Shown piece after piece: positions 1-9,550 of a stretch of 64,000 nucleotides of DNA (position 1 is the stretch's first letter; each line of letters starts with the position of its first letter). Under the pieces are notes generated by a model that saw only the letters and a list, made by a program, of their open reading frames with translations, did not search any database and had not been told where the DNA came from. The DNA lies in contig JARFIW010000999.1 of assembly GCA_036346225.1 (NCBI GenBank), forward strand, positions 7,051,001-7,115,000. Direction: 5' to 3'. The DNA is from Platerodrilus igneus (taxonomy: Eukaryota > Arthropoda > Insecta > Coleoptera > Lycidae). The translations under genes were made by a program, and so were the position numbers.

Positions 1-375
1 CCTATATTCAGAAACCAAGTTGACACAGTATATAACTAATATCTTCTTTACAAATATAAAATAACAATTTTCAGCCTTAAAACTGTACAAATTTGTTACA
101 ACTTGAGAAGTAAAAACGTTATATTTCTTACTGCAACAGGTCGACTTTGTGGGTTCCTTTTGTTTATTACATATATCACATGTGCTGTGTATATGATATC
201 TAAAAGTAAGTATTTCTTTGTCTTGTTGGGATTTTGATATCTTTTCATCTACATAAAAAGGATCAGCATCTAAAATAGCTTTTACCATTGCATTTCTTAA
301 TCTTTGACCTTGTTCCAAAATTTGTTCAACAATACTTTCCTTAGTTCTAGTCGTGGAATTGGCACTACCAGACAT
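1..375 (-). CDS. Partial reading frame of unknown function, 5' end of a gene running off the left edge
   Basis: Read on the minus strand, an ATG at 375..373 opens a frame with no stop to the window edge (125 codons). It begins MSGSANSTTRTKESIVEQ and goes on with a helical, charged stretch, then a cysteine cluster (CDIC, followed about 10 residues later by CC). The first 80 codons look like genuine protein. After the CC pair there is a good splice donor on the minus strand (GCA/GTAAGA, near 135..130), and past it the translation becomes hydrophobic and AT-driven. The real exon may therefore end near 135. I do not recognise the family. It lies divergently from the THAP exon at 1007. It could be a host first exon or part of an unrecognised mobile element. 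Confidence 0.4.
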   Translation of the reverse strand, partial: MSGSANSTTRTKESIVEQILEQGQRLRNAMVKAILDADPFYVDEKISKSQQDKEILTFRYHIHSTCDICNKQKEPTKSTCCSKKYNVFTSQVVTNLYSFKAENCYFIFVKKILVIYCVNLVSEYR

Positions 376-1006
376 ACTTTTTACTTATTATTACCATACG
401 AACGTTATAAACTGTGGTAAACAATAAAAACATACAATATACAAAAATTTAAAAACCGCTAAACTTCAACAACAAACGCGAATTCCTGAGACAGTGCTAC
501 CAATATTATTTATTACATTTCTGAAAATATTAATAAATTAAAACTATAAGGCACAACAGAGTTACAAATTCTACGCACATATTTACTCAAGAAGTAAATT
601 GTACATATTAACGTTTAATTGTATTACTTACAGACCCCACATAAAACTCCTTCCGAACAAATAAAGTAATAACTAAAAGGTAAACACAAATATGGAAGTT
701 GAACAATCACTACTCGAACTTTCTTTCGTTGGTACTGCTGCATAACATTAAGAACATAGAATAGATAAGTTAGATATTTCATATATATTACGATCATAAA
801 CATACGAGATTAGAAGCGACGGCGGCGCATGCTTTACCTTGAGTTAGTAAGACATGCAGCCGCTGGAGAAGCGTTTTGTAATACTTTTTGTCTCGACGCT
901 TTCGCTCATACAAACAGCCAACTTCTAACCTTTTATTCGAACATATTGGTTTTTAAATCAATTGTTTTTTAATTTCTTTTTAACTTCATGGCTATCATTT
1001 GTGAAG
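376..1006. other. Intergenic stretch between two divergent starts, no gene seen
   Basis: AT-rich sequence with no convincing coding or RNA signal. It separates the minus-strand start at 375 from the plus-strand THAP exon at 1007, so it could hold promoter sequence for either. A GC-richer patch lies near 808-900. Confidence 0.4.
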
Positions 1007-1131
1007 ATGAGCAAAAAACGTGTGCAGAGTTGTTTTGTTGCCGCTTGCAGTGATGTGATTAGCAAGCGTCACCGATTTCCTATGAATAATTTTTTTCCTA
1101 TAAAAAATTCTGAATTTTACCGTTCATACTT
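1007..1131 (+). CDS. THAP-type zinc finger, first exon
   Basis: The ATG at 1007 opens 41 codons. They contain a C-x4-C pair (SCFVAACSD) followed by KRHRFP, the spacing and the HRFP turn typical of the start of a THAP (C2CH) DNA-binding domain. A consensus splice donor, CTT/GTAAGTAAG, follows at 1132, and reading through it would stop almost at once. The frame is therefore best read as exon 1 ending at 1131. The second half of the finger (C-x2-H, AVPTIF-like tail) should be in a later exon, which I could not find in the next kilobase. An overlapping ATG at 988 is in another frame and stops soon. THAP proteins are either host transcription factors or P-element-type transposases, and one exon cannot tell which. 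Confidence 0.5.
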
Positions 1132-1604
1132 GTAAGTAAGTTTAAAGAGTTCCTTTGTATAACCAAAAATACTAGAAGAATGAATATAACCAGAGGTTTG
1201 AATTAATAACGGTTTTTATTGTATATGCAGTATTAAAGTAAAAACGTTTTTAAACATATTCTAATGTTAACATCAAGTAATAATTTATGTAATCTGTATA
1301 TTGGAAATTATAGCCTTACAATTAATGGTTTTTATTGCCCATAATTAGTAGAAATGTTTAAGAAGTCAAAAGAACTGAAACGTAAATACACCCTGTATGT
1401 TTGTTGTGGTTTGTTTAGCATCTTTCTTAATTTTCTTTGGAAATTAAACCACTCATAGTTTTTAAAATCAACTTTATTTACGTTTCGATCCATGACCTAG
1501 GATCGTTGTCAAAATAATAAAAACTTCAAGTTTGACATTTATGACATAAATTGAAGGTGACTTTGATTTATTGATGTTCGAAATATTTGGTTTGAGTACA
1601 CTAA
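1132..1604. other. No gene seen; possible intron of the THAP gene
   Basis: AT-rich, with stops in all frames. It begins with the donor of the THAP exon. I found no matching acceptor-plus-exon pair that would complete the zinc finger. Confidence 0.3.
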
Positions 1605-1874
1605 GTTGAACAGTATTGGTATCTGACAAGTGTAAGCCCGCCATAGGGTCGCCTCAGATCCATATACAATGTTCATTGAACAATATTTGTATCTGACAAG
1701 TGTAAACCCGTCTTAGGGTCGTCTCAGATCTATATACAATCTTCATTGAACAATATTGGTATCTGACAAGTGTAAACCCATCTTAGGGTCACCTCAGAAC
1801 CATATACAATCTTCATAGAACAACATTGTTATCTGACAACTGTAAACCCTCCATAGGGTCGCCTCAGAACCATG
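1605..1874 (+). repeat. 70-bp tandem repeat, four copies
   Basis: The word ATCTGACAAG (ATCTGACAAC in the last copy) recurs at 1621, 1691, 1761 and 1831, an exact 70-base period. Each unit also carries TGTAAACCC, TAGGGTCGCCTCAGA and CATATACAATCTTCAT with a few substitutions. The array ends in the fourth copy near 1874. No reading frame is conserved across it. It looks like a minisatellite or the internal repeats of a non-autonomous element. Confidence 0.85.
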
Positions 1875-2430
1875 TTAAAATCTACCAAAGAGGTAACTTA
1901 AATCATAATGATTTTTTCCCCTCAAAATAAATATAAAAAAATTAAGAAGAACTGAAACGATTATCTGAATGGTTCAATTATTAGTTTACTTTAAGATTCA
2001 TAAGTTATTTTTGAGAAAATAATACTAATTTAAGTAAATAGTTCAACTAATCTTAATAATTTAAAATTTGGCGCTATGCCTAAAACAGTTCAGTATACAG
2101 TCGCTTGGAGCGCTTTATTGGCATTTCTTTTCAACAACATGCGGAAAATACAACATATAAAATACGAAACAAATATTATTTGGTAAAAGCATTCACAAAA
2201 AGCACTGTAGCGCTACCAATTTCGATAAAAAAGCTAATGTTACATAACCTAACAAAAGGACATTTAATATAAAATATTTGAGAAATTTATGAATGTAAAA
2301 TATTACATTTTAAATCTAACAGAAAAAGAAATGTTGACTTAAAATATTTCAACAATACTTAGATTTAGCTGAAAGAAAACTGATCATTAAGCTGTCCTAA
2401 TGACAGCTTATTTAAAATATATTATTTTAC
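1875..2430. other. No gene seen
   Basis: AT-rich intergenic sequence between the minisatellite and the 3' end of the Jockey-like LINE. No coding, RNA or repeat structure is convincing here. Confidence 0.4.
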
Positions 2431-2442
2431 AGATCAACTACG

Positions 2443-2652
2443 CTAATCTAAAACTACCATCTTCGGTCTGAAGTACTTCGTTAGTGCGGTCTCATCGAAG
2501 TGCACTGTTGACCTGATGCGGGGGTTGTCGTAAAGAGCCATTTCGTCGAAGGTCCTTCTTGCAGCTGCCTTGATACATTCCACGATCTTTGAAATGTTGA
2601 CATAGATGTGGAACTGATCGCTCCTCATGTACCAGGGGGTGTCGAGTGCCAT
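2443..2652 (-). pseudogene. ORF2 C-terminal tail of the Jockey-like LINE
   Basis: An open 69-residue segment beginning MALDTPWYMRSDQFHIY, with CIKAAARRTFDEMALYDNP in the middle. The sequence RMA-DAPW-(F/Y)-RN-DQIH followed by a conserved AARR-F-x-x-MA-x-H-NP is the usual end of Jockey-clade pol proteins in insects. It stops just before the presumed 3' end of the element. The methionine is internal, not a true start. Confidence 0.65.
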
Positions 2653-3119
2653 GCGAAGTTAAGTCTCATCTTATTGGACTAGCTACTGTTGAGTAGTTGC
2701 TGAGTTGGCTTTGGTGGTGCTGGTAGCGATGTGGGCTCTCCAAGCGAGTCTTCGGTTAATGATTACTCCCAAGTACCATACCCTGCGTCTTTTTTGAAAT
2801 TGCCTCGTTGAAGATCATGACATCCTTGTCCGGTTGGAGCTTCTTCCTCCTTGTCAGGAATATGGCGCTGCTTTTGTCCGGGTTGATGCTGATCAACCAT
2901 TGTCAGACAATTTCTCCTAGGCGGCGGCGGCTTCTTGAATTCTTCTTTTCAATAACCGAAGGATTAATGAGCATCTGACTACGACGGTGTCGTTGGCGTT
3001 TAAAGACAGATCGATGTCGCTAATCTTCGGCACGTCGCAAATGAACAGCGAGTAGAGCTTGCGGTGAAAGGAGCAAGTTTTGAGACAAATCGGCTCTATT
3101 TGGCGAAGCTGAAGTACGG

Positions 3120-4172
3120 GAGCAGCCTATCTTTATTTGAAACTTTCTTTGGTTCAGTCATTAGTGGATGTCTAACACTAGCAGTTTTTAGAAGAATTTC
3201 TGTTGCCATACTTGGTCGAACACCTTGGAAACATCAAAGAAGATGCCGCTGGTAGACTGTTTCATGTTGAATCCATAGAGGATGAACTCCAAGAAGCGCA
3301 ACAGCTGATAGATGGTAGAAAGGCTTTATCTGAAAACAGACTGCTTGTTGAGGATACTCTTTCGCTGTTCAACTTCGTAGTCGTTGAAGTACGACATCCT
3401 TCGCTAACTTGCCGAGAACCGCTATAAGGCTGATGAGGCGGTAGTTCAGCCGGAAAGTCGCAGACCGTCCAAGCTTCTGTACCAAAGTTATGTTTGCATA
3501 CTTCCAGGGTACCTGGAATGATGTAGACGTAATATGACGTTAAGTATGGCCAATAGCATGACTTTCGCGCTTACCGGAAGTAATTTGAGGGCTTTGGCTG
3601 GAATGCCATCGGGCATGGAGCCTTCTTCTGACAAGTTTTTCCAGCTCGTGTGGCGTTATGTGGACAGATATTGGTCATCTTCGTCTTACTGCTTTGTTGG
3701 TGTTCTCCATCCAGTCAAAGTTTGCTTAGGCTTAGTTTAGGATAAATTGTCATTCCAAATGGTCTGCTAAAGTTTCGGCCTTGTCCTCTTTTGTGTAAGA
3801 CATTTTATTCTCTTTGCGGCATCGGTGTTAACTTCCTTTTCAGAATCTTTGTCATCTGCCAAAGTGAATGATAATTTTCTTAGAGGGACACGATCTTTCT
3901 TCTCCACTGCTCGTTCCGGCATTTCTGTATAGAGATACTTAGTTATATAGGTCGCAGTAGGTATTTCTGTCTTCTGAATCGTAGAAGCGTTGGTTCTTTG
4001 CTCTGATAAGCTGCCTGATGTCATATGGAATCTGCTGGTGCTGTTTGCGTACTATTGCTGCCTTTCTTTCTGCCTCCAGGGATAAACGGATGGCTTCGGT
4101 CAGTATCTCCACTATTTTGTCCACTTCGTCCGTTGTGTTAAGGAATGAGATCGGTAGCATGGTTTCCTGCAA
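3120..4172 (-). pseudogene. Reverse transcriptase N-terminal half and linker of the Jockey-like LINE
   Basis: The linker shows IRQLIRAKNQ, a hallmark of the stretch between endonuclease and RT in Jockey elements. Further left, in shifted frames, come EEGSMPDGIPAKALKLLP (usual consensus KKAPGPDGIPAKALK) and DVSKVFDQVW (usual DVSKAFDRVW, carrying the first catalytic aspartate). Stops and at least three frameshifts break it up. The YADD-containing palm is not clearly visible between 2660 and 3120, so that part is deleted or badly decayed. Confidence 0.65.
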
Positions 4173-4239
4173 GTGGTCCGTGAATGCTGACCAACAGGTT
4201 GTTTTCTTGGATCGCTTTCGTTTTCGGCGAAATCTTCAC

Positions 4240-4380
4240 TTACACTTAGGAGCACGGGGTAGTGGCTTGAGTCCAGTTCAGTGACTGCGTTGAGCTAATC
4301 TGGCAACGGTAGGTCCTTGACGATACCGATGTCAGAAAAGCAGACCTTCATAGCAAAGACCTCCAGGTAGTGTTATACTC
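4240..4380 (-). pseudogene. C-terminal end of the APE endonuclease, Jockey-like LINE
   Basis: Minus-strand translation gives VLDIFAMKVCFSDIGIVKD, then LDSSHYPVLL after an in-frame stop. This matches the end of Jockey-type endonucleases (VLDIFV-KG ... LDSDHYPVLL). The histidine of the SDH motif is present but SDH has become SSH. Confidence 0.55.
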
Positions 4381-4399
4381 CCGGCGTAATTGTTATAAC

Positions 4400-5029
4400 C
4401 CCTGCGCGCGTGTTCAGAGCCACTTGCACAGTTGGCAACACGGATACTATCCACGTTCACATTATTGCACAACAAAGATATTACGCCATAAATGCGTATC
4501 AAATTGTATCACGTACCAAATATGTTTACAGTGATACAAGATGCACCTTTAAAAAAAAGATAAAAAGTACTCACTTAAAAATGTGGAACTCTTCACGATT
4601 TCGCGGTCATCCTTGCGCAGGAGCCATGTTGATTTCCATATATCTCGTTTGAGCGTTGTTCGGGGTTGTTTGGGCGTGGGTTTCGTTATGCCATCGTTGA
4701 ATCCAGATTTAATGTATTCCCTCTTCTTTGTTCGTAGGTAGGACGAAGGAAAAACCAGGTAAGGAACGATAAGGAAAAAATCTACATTCTGAAAAAGAAA
4801 AGACAAAGGAACGAAACAAGTAAACGTCACTGTTCGACGTCTCGTTGTCTAATAATGTCGTGTCACACACCGCACTCTTGCGCCATCACTCCGCGTCTGC
4901 GTATTCTTTTTGTGCAAACGCAACTGTCCGAAATGAGGAATTGCACAAGTTTATTTGAAATAATGGCAGGAATTTAGTTACAAATTTAAACTTAAACTGA
5001 ATATGATACATAGCCGATTTTTGACATGT
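4400..5029. other. Unassigned sequence inside the Jockey-like LINE
   Basis: This lies between two recognisable endonuclease pieces on the minus strand, but I see no endonuclease motif in any frame. It may be decayed endonuclease plus a further small insertion. The long minus-strand open frame at 4830..4549 has no recognisable motif. Confidence 0.3.
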
Positions 5030-5322
5030 AACAGTAAGCGTTTTAGTTGGATCATGTGACTACTAATCTCAAGGTTCTGGATTCAACTTCAAACATGGAC
5101 CGCTTGAAAAATGTTAGACGTGCATTTTTCACAAAAATACACTCTCGTTCGGATGAGAGGTAAAATGAAGGTCCCGTGTGTGTGTGTTGCCATGCACGTT
5201 AGAAATTCCTACTTTGTTGCAACAACAAAAGTTTGTCAAAATTCAAAATTTCCAAGTAAAAGTAACTCGCTTCCTAGCCAATGTAGTACTTTCGAATGGT
5301 GCATTGGAAAATCAAAATGTAG
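5030..5322 (+). mobile_element. SINE copy, older, same family as the copy at 35.4 kb
   Basis: From about 5030 to 5322 the sequence runs parallel to the minus strand of 35745..35444. Shared blocks are CGCTTGAAAAATG, CTCTCGTTCGGATGAGAGGT, GGTCCCGTGTGTG, TTTCCAAGTAA and CCAATGTAGTAC. The left end keeps a worn tRNA-like head, with GGTTCTGGATTCAACTTC in the place of the B box. It is inserted in the endonuclease region of the Jockey-like LINE. Divergence from the other copy shows it is old. Target-site duplication not resolved. Confidence 0.65.
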
Positions 5323-5359
5323 CTAACCTCCAAGCGCAGTAGATATTTCAAGTTGACGC

Positions 5360-5590
5360 TATAGTGTTCATTCCCAGTCGTGATGTTAATGGCAATTCCA
5401 CCGCCTCTCCGATTCATTCTGTTGGTCCTGTAGTACACCTAGTTTGCTATCTTTGGGTTGTCGACTTCACTGAAGTGGGTCTCGTTCACCATCACGATCT
5501 ACAGCTTGTACTTATCTGCAAACTCAAGGAGCTTGAATTTTTTCGCTATGATCCCATTGGCGTACCAGAACGCTACTTGTAGCGATAAAA
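5360..5590 (-). pseudogene. APE-type endonuclease N-terminus of the Jockey-like LINE
   Basis: Minus-strand translation reads VAFWYANGIIAKKFKLLEF, then ETHFSE, then YRTNRMNRRGGGIAI. This corresponds to the opening WNANGI(R)xKKxEL, the catalytic glutamate in ETH, and the R-RGGG-AI loop of LINE endonucleases. In-frame stops interrupt it. Confidence 0.65.
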
Positions 5591-5971
5591 GTCTTCTTTT
5601 GTTAGTCATAAACTTATCTACAGTTTAAAGATGGCTATGATGTCTGATAAACAGCTGAACAACACTGTGAGGATTTTCCCCGTTGTCTTGGTTCCGGTAA
5701 GAGCAGCAGTAATCTTCTTGATGACTTTGATAATCTTCCCTAGGTTCACAGAAGAGCCACCAGCTGTCCAATTCCCATCTTATCCTTGGCGACAATATCA
5801 GCTGCGGTTGGTGTCGGGAGAGACGGTTTGACTGCTGGATGGACGAAGACTGCTACAGATATACTTGGCCTCGACTCCCTGTGAGTTGCCTGCCCGAAAA
5901 ACCCTACAGGGTCTACTTTGGCTGCAAGTGGACTTTTCACAGCGGCTCTGGGCTGTATGGCTTGAACTGGT

Positions 5972-6153
5972 TTAGGAAAGGCGACACTCTTGGTAGTTGG
6001 TTGGGTTTGCCTCGTGGCAGTTGGGGTACTTCGCTGGGACGTACTTAGATTTCTCGCAGAGGACGCTGTGGTGGTCGTTGCCGCACTTGGCGCAAAGAGA
6101 TGGAGCATAGCAGCGGCTCTGAGCATGGTGAAACCTCTGATAGTAGTGTGCAA
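5972..6153 (-). pseudogene. Gag (ORF1) zinc-knuckle segment of the Jockey-like LINE
   Basis: The minus strand encodes FHHAQSRCYAPSLCAKCGND, then HHSVLCEK, and further on PNCHEAN and NYQEC, ending at a stop at 5974..5972. This is the run of C2HC knuckles at the end of Jockey-clade gag proteins (C-Q-x-FxHA-x-x-C ... C-x-x-C-G-x-x-H-x-x-x-x-C ... C-x-x-C-x-G-x-H-x-x-N-Y-x-x-C). One knuckle cysteine is replaced (YYQRF for CxxCQRF, YPNC for CxxC). The longer open frame 6156..5746 on the same strand is an alternative frame over the same DNA with low-complexity composition. Confidence 0.65.
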
Positions 6154-6499
6154 CACTTTTTACATATAATAATCATGCCAATTATTTAAGATTAAATTTC
6201 ATCGGGTCGCTAAAATACACAAATTATAATACTAAACTTTACCCCGTGGAGATCATAGGTTTTTAGGTTCTTTGGCGATTGTTTCTTCGATCGGCGTCTG
6301 GCGGTCCCCGTCGATGATCCTGAACAGTCCTAGTTCGTGAAATTCTTTCACAGGCCTTACGTTCTGGATGCCGATTGATACCGGAGCAGGGAAGGGTGAT
6401 ATCTAGTAGGATATACTACTTGCAACATATAAGTCAATATACGCACAAGCAAAAAAGAACATTTATAATACTGAAAATTAATATACAACACTATAACTA

Positions 6500-6875
6500 A
6501 TTATTTACAAGATTAACACATGTTCGTGTTAATAAGCACAAACAGAAACAATTATATGTATAAAAAGTACATTAAATTGATTACTGAAAAAGCATAATGT
6601 GAATCTTTATGAGATTAATACGAGTGCATGTTCATTAGCACAAACAGAAATAAACTATTGCCTATCCTTATATCTAATAAAAGCACAAACATACAGGTAA
6701 CAATCTCATTAAAGCAGTTTAGAACAAACGCAGTATCTTTAGGATTAACACGGATGGGTGTTAATAAGTACAAGCAAGAACAAATGCTAAATTAATTAAG
6801 ACAAGTAGAATATAAATACAAGATTAAACCGAGTACGTATTAATAAACACGACAAGAACAAACAGGAAATAGACG
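6500..6875 (+). repeat. Spaced degenerate repeat, about 45-bp unit, four copies
   Basis: Four related blocks start near 6500, 6613, 6741 and 6821. Each reads roughly GATTAACACGAGTGCGTGTTAATAAGCACAAACAAGAACAAA, split here as GATTAACACGAGTGCGTGTT / AATAAGCACAAACAAGAACA. Each holds a small inverted repeat (TTAACAC...GTGTTAA in the best copies). Spacing is irregular (113, 128 and 80 bases). The function is unknown. Confidence 0.55.
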
Positions 6876-7439
6876 TGGAGACTATTTTGCAATATGTATA
6901 CAAACCTAACCTAAGCAAATATTATTATGAACTAGTAAAGGATTATTATTAGCCCAATAGAAGGTATGAGCATTTGGGAAGTGACGGTTAGCGATGGTGA
7001 CGTAGCTGATGCTTCTACAGCTGTGGTACGACGTAGATCTACTAACAATACCTAGCTGCTAGCGGCGTCGGCGAGGTGGTGTTCTGGGTTCCAGATGTAA
7101 GTGAGTATGGTGGGGTCAGTATGTAATTACTGTCCGTTTAATAGAATGATTTTGTCACCAGGATACAAAAGCTGTGTATTGATGGAGTAATTGTATGGCA
7201 GAATAAAAATCACCAACTGGTATAACAATCACAAGCGGCATAATGAAAGAGTAACGTGTTAACCAGAATAACAATCACTGACTGTGTGTAGTGTGATTTA
7301 ATTAGCGTAAGCTTGTACCTAGTATAATACTAGATTGCTTGGATATCAATCACAAGCGTGCTAGTAGATACTGTTCCTTAAATAAAAATCAACAAGAACT
7401 GATTTTTTGCTGGATTTGGAGCTGTTTTTTTTTTATAGT
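6876..7439. other. No gene seen; AT-rich with weak ATCAC repeats
   Basis: Short words such as GAATAAAAATCACCAACT, AATAACAATCACTGACT and ATATCAATCACAAGCG recur loosely at 7200-7390. No coding signal. Confidence 0.3.
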
Positions 7440-8640
7440 TATCCGAACCCGGTGGAGTGGAAGCTTTTATAGCCAAAGTGTGGGACTCTCTTGATCACAT
7501 ACCCACTAAAACTACTCCCCTAGGCAGGTGCGTCTGCCAAATAGCTCTGTTGCACTACAACCTAAAAGACTTATTGTGCTGACTCTGGTTAAGTATTTTA
7601 CTCAATCTGCAAAGCCTGCACCCTAAATTACAGAGTACAGGTTTCTTGATGAGAGGGTATTCACTTCCTTGGGGTCTAACTTTGGTCGCCCGAGTATGCG
7701 CTGTCTCATTCTACCCAACGCCTCTAGATGGTGTCGGTGTGCCAGTCTCTGAACCAGATCTTTTATTGCCCCCGCTCTCCTTCTGAACCGACACCTTCTT
7801 TGTGGACGAGTGTGACTCCGTCCAAGTCCCAGCTTCGACTTTTTTGGCTTGCCTCAGCTTCCTACGCTGAGCATCCGAAAGCCACTTTGCTTGCAGTCTA
7901 GTGCCTGCAAGGTTCTTTATTGTTTTCTACATGTCTGGTGTATCAGACACTGGTGTTGCAGACGGACTTGCATCTCGGGTTAGCTCCACCTCCATGGATA
8001 TGTTTTGGTTACCTGAGAGGTTCCCTATTGCTCGTTCCACCTCTTCAGGTTCTGTTTTACTTATGGTACCAATATTATTCATAATTGTTCCCAAGAGAAT
8101 GGGGGGTGTAAATGATCACCATGCCAAGTGCCCCCTGTTGGCATGAAAGGCGTGAATAAAACGGGGTGCCGCCCAGTTCCATGAGTTCTGGACTGATTAA
8201 GACTGGTTATCCAGCCACGCATCCCTTGGGCTCAGCCCTTCGCCACAGGATTTAGGATTTTTAACGAGGTTGTCTTCTCTTGGTCCGGGCGGTTAAACCA
8301 TAACCCCCACACCCCCTTGCTCGTGAAATATGACCATGACAGCAGGGAAGGCACGGAGTGTTGGTGTTGCAGAATTGCCACACTGGCGTTGTTTACATCA
8401 GTGCAGGCTCATTAGCCATGAAACTACAGCTTGGGGCGAGAGGTTTGGTCTGTGCAATCGTTTTCATTTGGCTAGGGGGAACGATTTTATCCCGCTCTAG
8501 CACGGTTTCTTGCTCTCCACTATGTTGTGGGTCTTATACCACTCAGGCACTAGGTCACTGAAAGAGATAAGCTTATCACGATCCTTCCCAGAGTTGACAG
8601 CCAATCCTTTGGTCATATATCCTGGGATTTCTCCTATCCG
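7440..8640 (-). mobile_element. 5' end and ORF1 of a second, truncated non-LTR element
   Basis: Minus-strand order is a GC-richer leader (about 8640..8090), then an ATG-started ORF1 fragment (8082 leftward). The fragment resembles the disordered N-terminus of insect LINE ORF1 proteins of the DUF4780 type. The element breaks off near 7440, where AT-rich sequence resumes. The leader contains a CCACACCCCC tract and no long frame. The neighbouring Jockey-like LINE is a separate copy. Confidence 0.5.
7620..8082 (-). pseudogene. LINE ORF1 N-terminal fragment, DUF4780-type
   Basis: An ATG at 8082..8080 starts MNNIGTISKTEPEEVERAIG, an acidic Ser/Pro/Thr-rich stretch, and a TAG occurs at 7929..7927. 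The same frame then continues with WLSDAQRRKLRQAKKVEAGTW and NKRSGSETGTPTPSRGVG before another TAG. The (L)SGAQRRKL-KAK-...-GTWT-...-KR-RS-x-TP pattern is what I know from insect transposon ORF1 proteins annotated DUF4780. The RRM-like body is missing. Family assignment rests on this N-terminal pattern only. Confidence 0.5.
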
Positions 8641-8649
8641 CTACCTAGA

Positions 8650-9207
8650 GATGCACCCAATGAGTAACCAACCGCAAGGGTTTGGAGCTGTTTATAAAAG
8701 TTTTCCCCTTTCTGATTGAAGGAGCGGTTATTGTGTTCGGGGCAAAATGAATTATGTTGTCTGGGTATCCATGTCTGGTAAACAAGTTTCTGTCTGGTAA
8801 CAACCAGCAACAGCGTGTAATGAAGGGCAGTTTGTCTTTGTATCTTCCCAAATATGCTATTGAAGCAACAGTTTATTTTCTCAAGACGTGAAATCAATGA
8901 TATGCTGTGAGGTGTGGGCATCACTGTTAATTAATACGCAAATACGAGATTTGCATATACACTTTATTCCACTTACCCACTAGATTGCCGAGAGAGCAAC
9001 TAACTCGATTTAATCAGTGCACATGGTATTAGATGATTAATATTTTTCTTCTTTTTACCTAGAAATGAAAAATAATAAACGATGTAATTTGAGATACCTT
9101 CTATTGCTTCTTATAAAAGTGCAACTAATGTCCTTAAGATTATATTACAATGTTTAAAAAAATAATTGACACATCAATCCTTTTTAATATTACATAATTG
9201 ATTATTT
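8650..9207. other. No gene seen between LINE remnant and DNase II stop
   Basis: AT-rich sequence downstream of the DNase II stop codon on the minus strand, so its right part should include the 3' UTR and poly(A) signal. The minus-strand open frame at 8924..8634 shows no recognisable domain. Confidence 0.35.
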
Positions 9208-9366
9208 TCATACTTCATAGTACCGAAAAAATCTATAAAAGATTAAATTATCTTTTATAGATTTTTTCGGACAAGGTTCAACCTCAGAGATACTATTTTG
9301 GTATATATCCGTTGCTTTATCATTGTTAAAACATACTGTGCCGCCACCTCTTTGTCTTTGCGAAAC
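9208..9366 (-). CDS. DNase II-like endonuclease, last exon
   Basis: Acceptor TGCTCCACAG/GTTTCG lies at 9369..9367. The exon reads VSQRQRGGGTVCFNND and ends at TGA (9210..9208). The R-GGG-T-(L/V)-C motif is the C-terminal signature of DNase II, here followed by an unusual extension of about 30 residues rich in K, F, Y and R. The last part of the extension is encoded by a 48-bp perfect palindrome (9223..9270). The preceding intron is only 45 bp (9411..9367) and has standard GTAAGT and CAG ends. The exon starts in phase 0, matching the previous exon. Confidence 0.8.
   Translation of the reverse strand, partial: VSQRQRGGGTVCFNNDKATDIYQNSISEVEPCPKKSIKDNLIFYRFFRYYEV
9223..9270. repeat. Perfect 21-bp inverted repeat with 6-base loop
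   Basis: CCGAAAAAATCTATAAAAGA(T) pairs with ATCTTTTATAGATTTTTTCGG across the loop TAAATT, with no mismatch. It lies in the last exon of the DNase II gene and encodes its extreme C-terminus. It could fold in the mRNA near the stop codon, or be a fossil of a small foldback insertion. Confidence 0.9.
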
Positions 9367-9411
9367 CTGTGGAGCATACGTATAACAAATATATTAAGAA
9401 AATAAACTTAC

Positions 9412-9550
9412 AGCTCTGTTGATGTCTCCAATACACACCCATTTAGCTATCAAGTTATCTTTTGAAACCACGGCCCACTTTGAGTGATCGGTGCTACATT
9501 TGAAGCTTACATTGGCAGGTGGAATGTTAACTGTTAAAACATTATTTACG
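9412..9550 (-). CDS. DNase II-like endonuclease, penultimate exon with catalytic histidine
   Basis: Acceptor TTTTTAG/CGTAAA lies at 9553..9551 and donor AGAGCT/GTAAGT at 9411. The exon encodes VNNVLTVNIPPANVSFKC, STDHSKWAV and KWVCIGDINRA. DHSKW is the second active-site motif of DNase II (its histidine is catalytic) and WVC-GD-NR is the conserved strand after it. The first base completes a Ser codon whose first two bases (AG) end the exon at 36606, so the two exons are in phase although 27 kb apart. All conserved residues are intact. Confidence 0.85.

Larger units (their letters stand above)
2443..6400 (-). mobile_element. Decayed Jockey-clade non-LTR retrotransposon
   Basis: Reading right to left, the pieces come in LINE order. 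A gag-like zinc-knuckle segment (6153..5972) is followed by an APE-type endonuclease (about 5590..5360, continuing near 4370..4240), an endonuclease-RT linker (4172..3939), reverse transcriptase fingers and palm (about 3660..3180), and an ORF2 C-terminal tail (2652..2443). Each piece is in a different frame and separated by stops and frameshifts, so the copy is dead. An older SINE interrupts the endonuclease. The exact 5' limit is unclear. A peptide reading KEFHELGLFRIIDGDRQTP near 6360..6290 on the same strand may be upstream gag. The combination of C2HC gag and an APW-type C-terminus is that of Jockey-clade elements. Confidence 0.75.

Noticed and set aside
5746..6156. 136-codon minus-strand frame rich in Ala, Thr and Pro
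   Set aside because: A different frame over the same DNA encodes the recognisable gag zinc knuckles, so this one is a GC-driven shadow.
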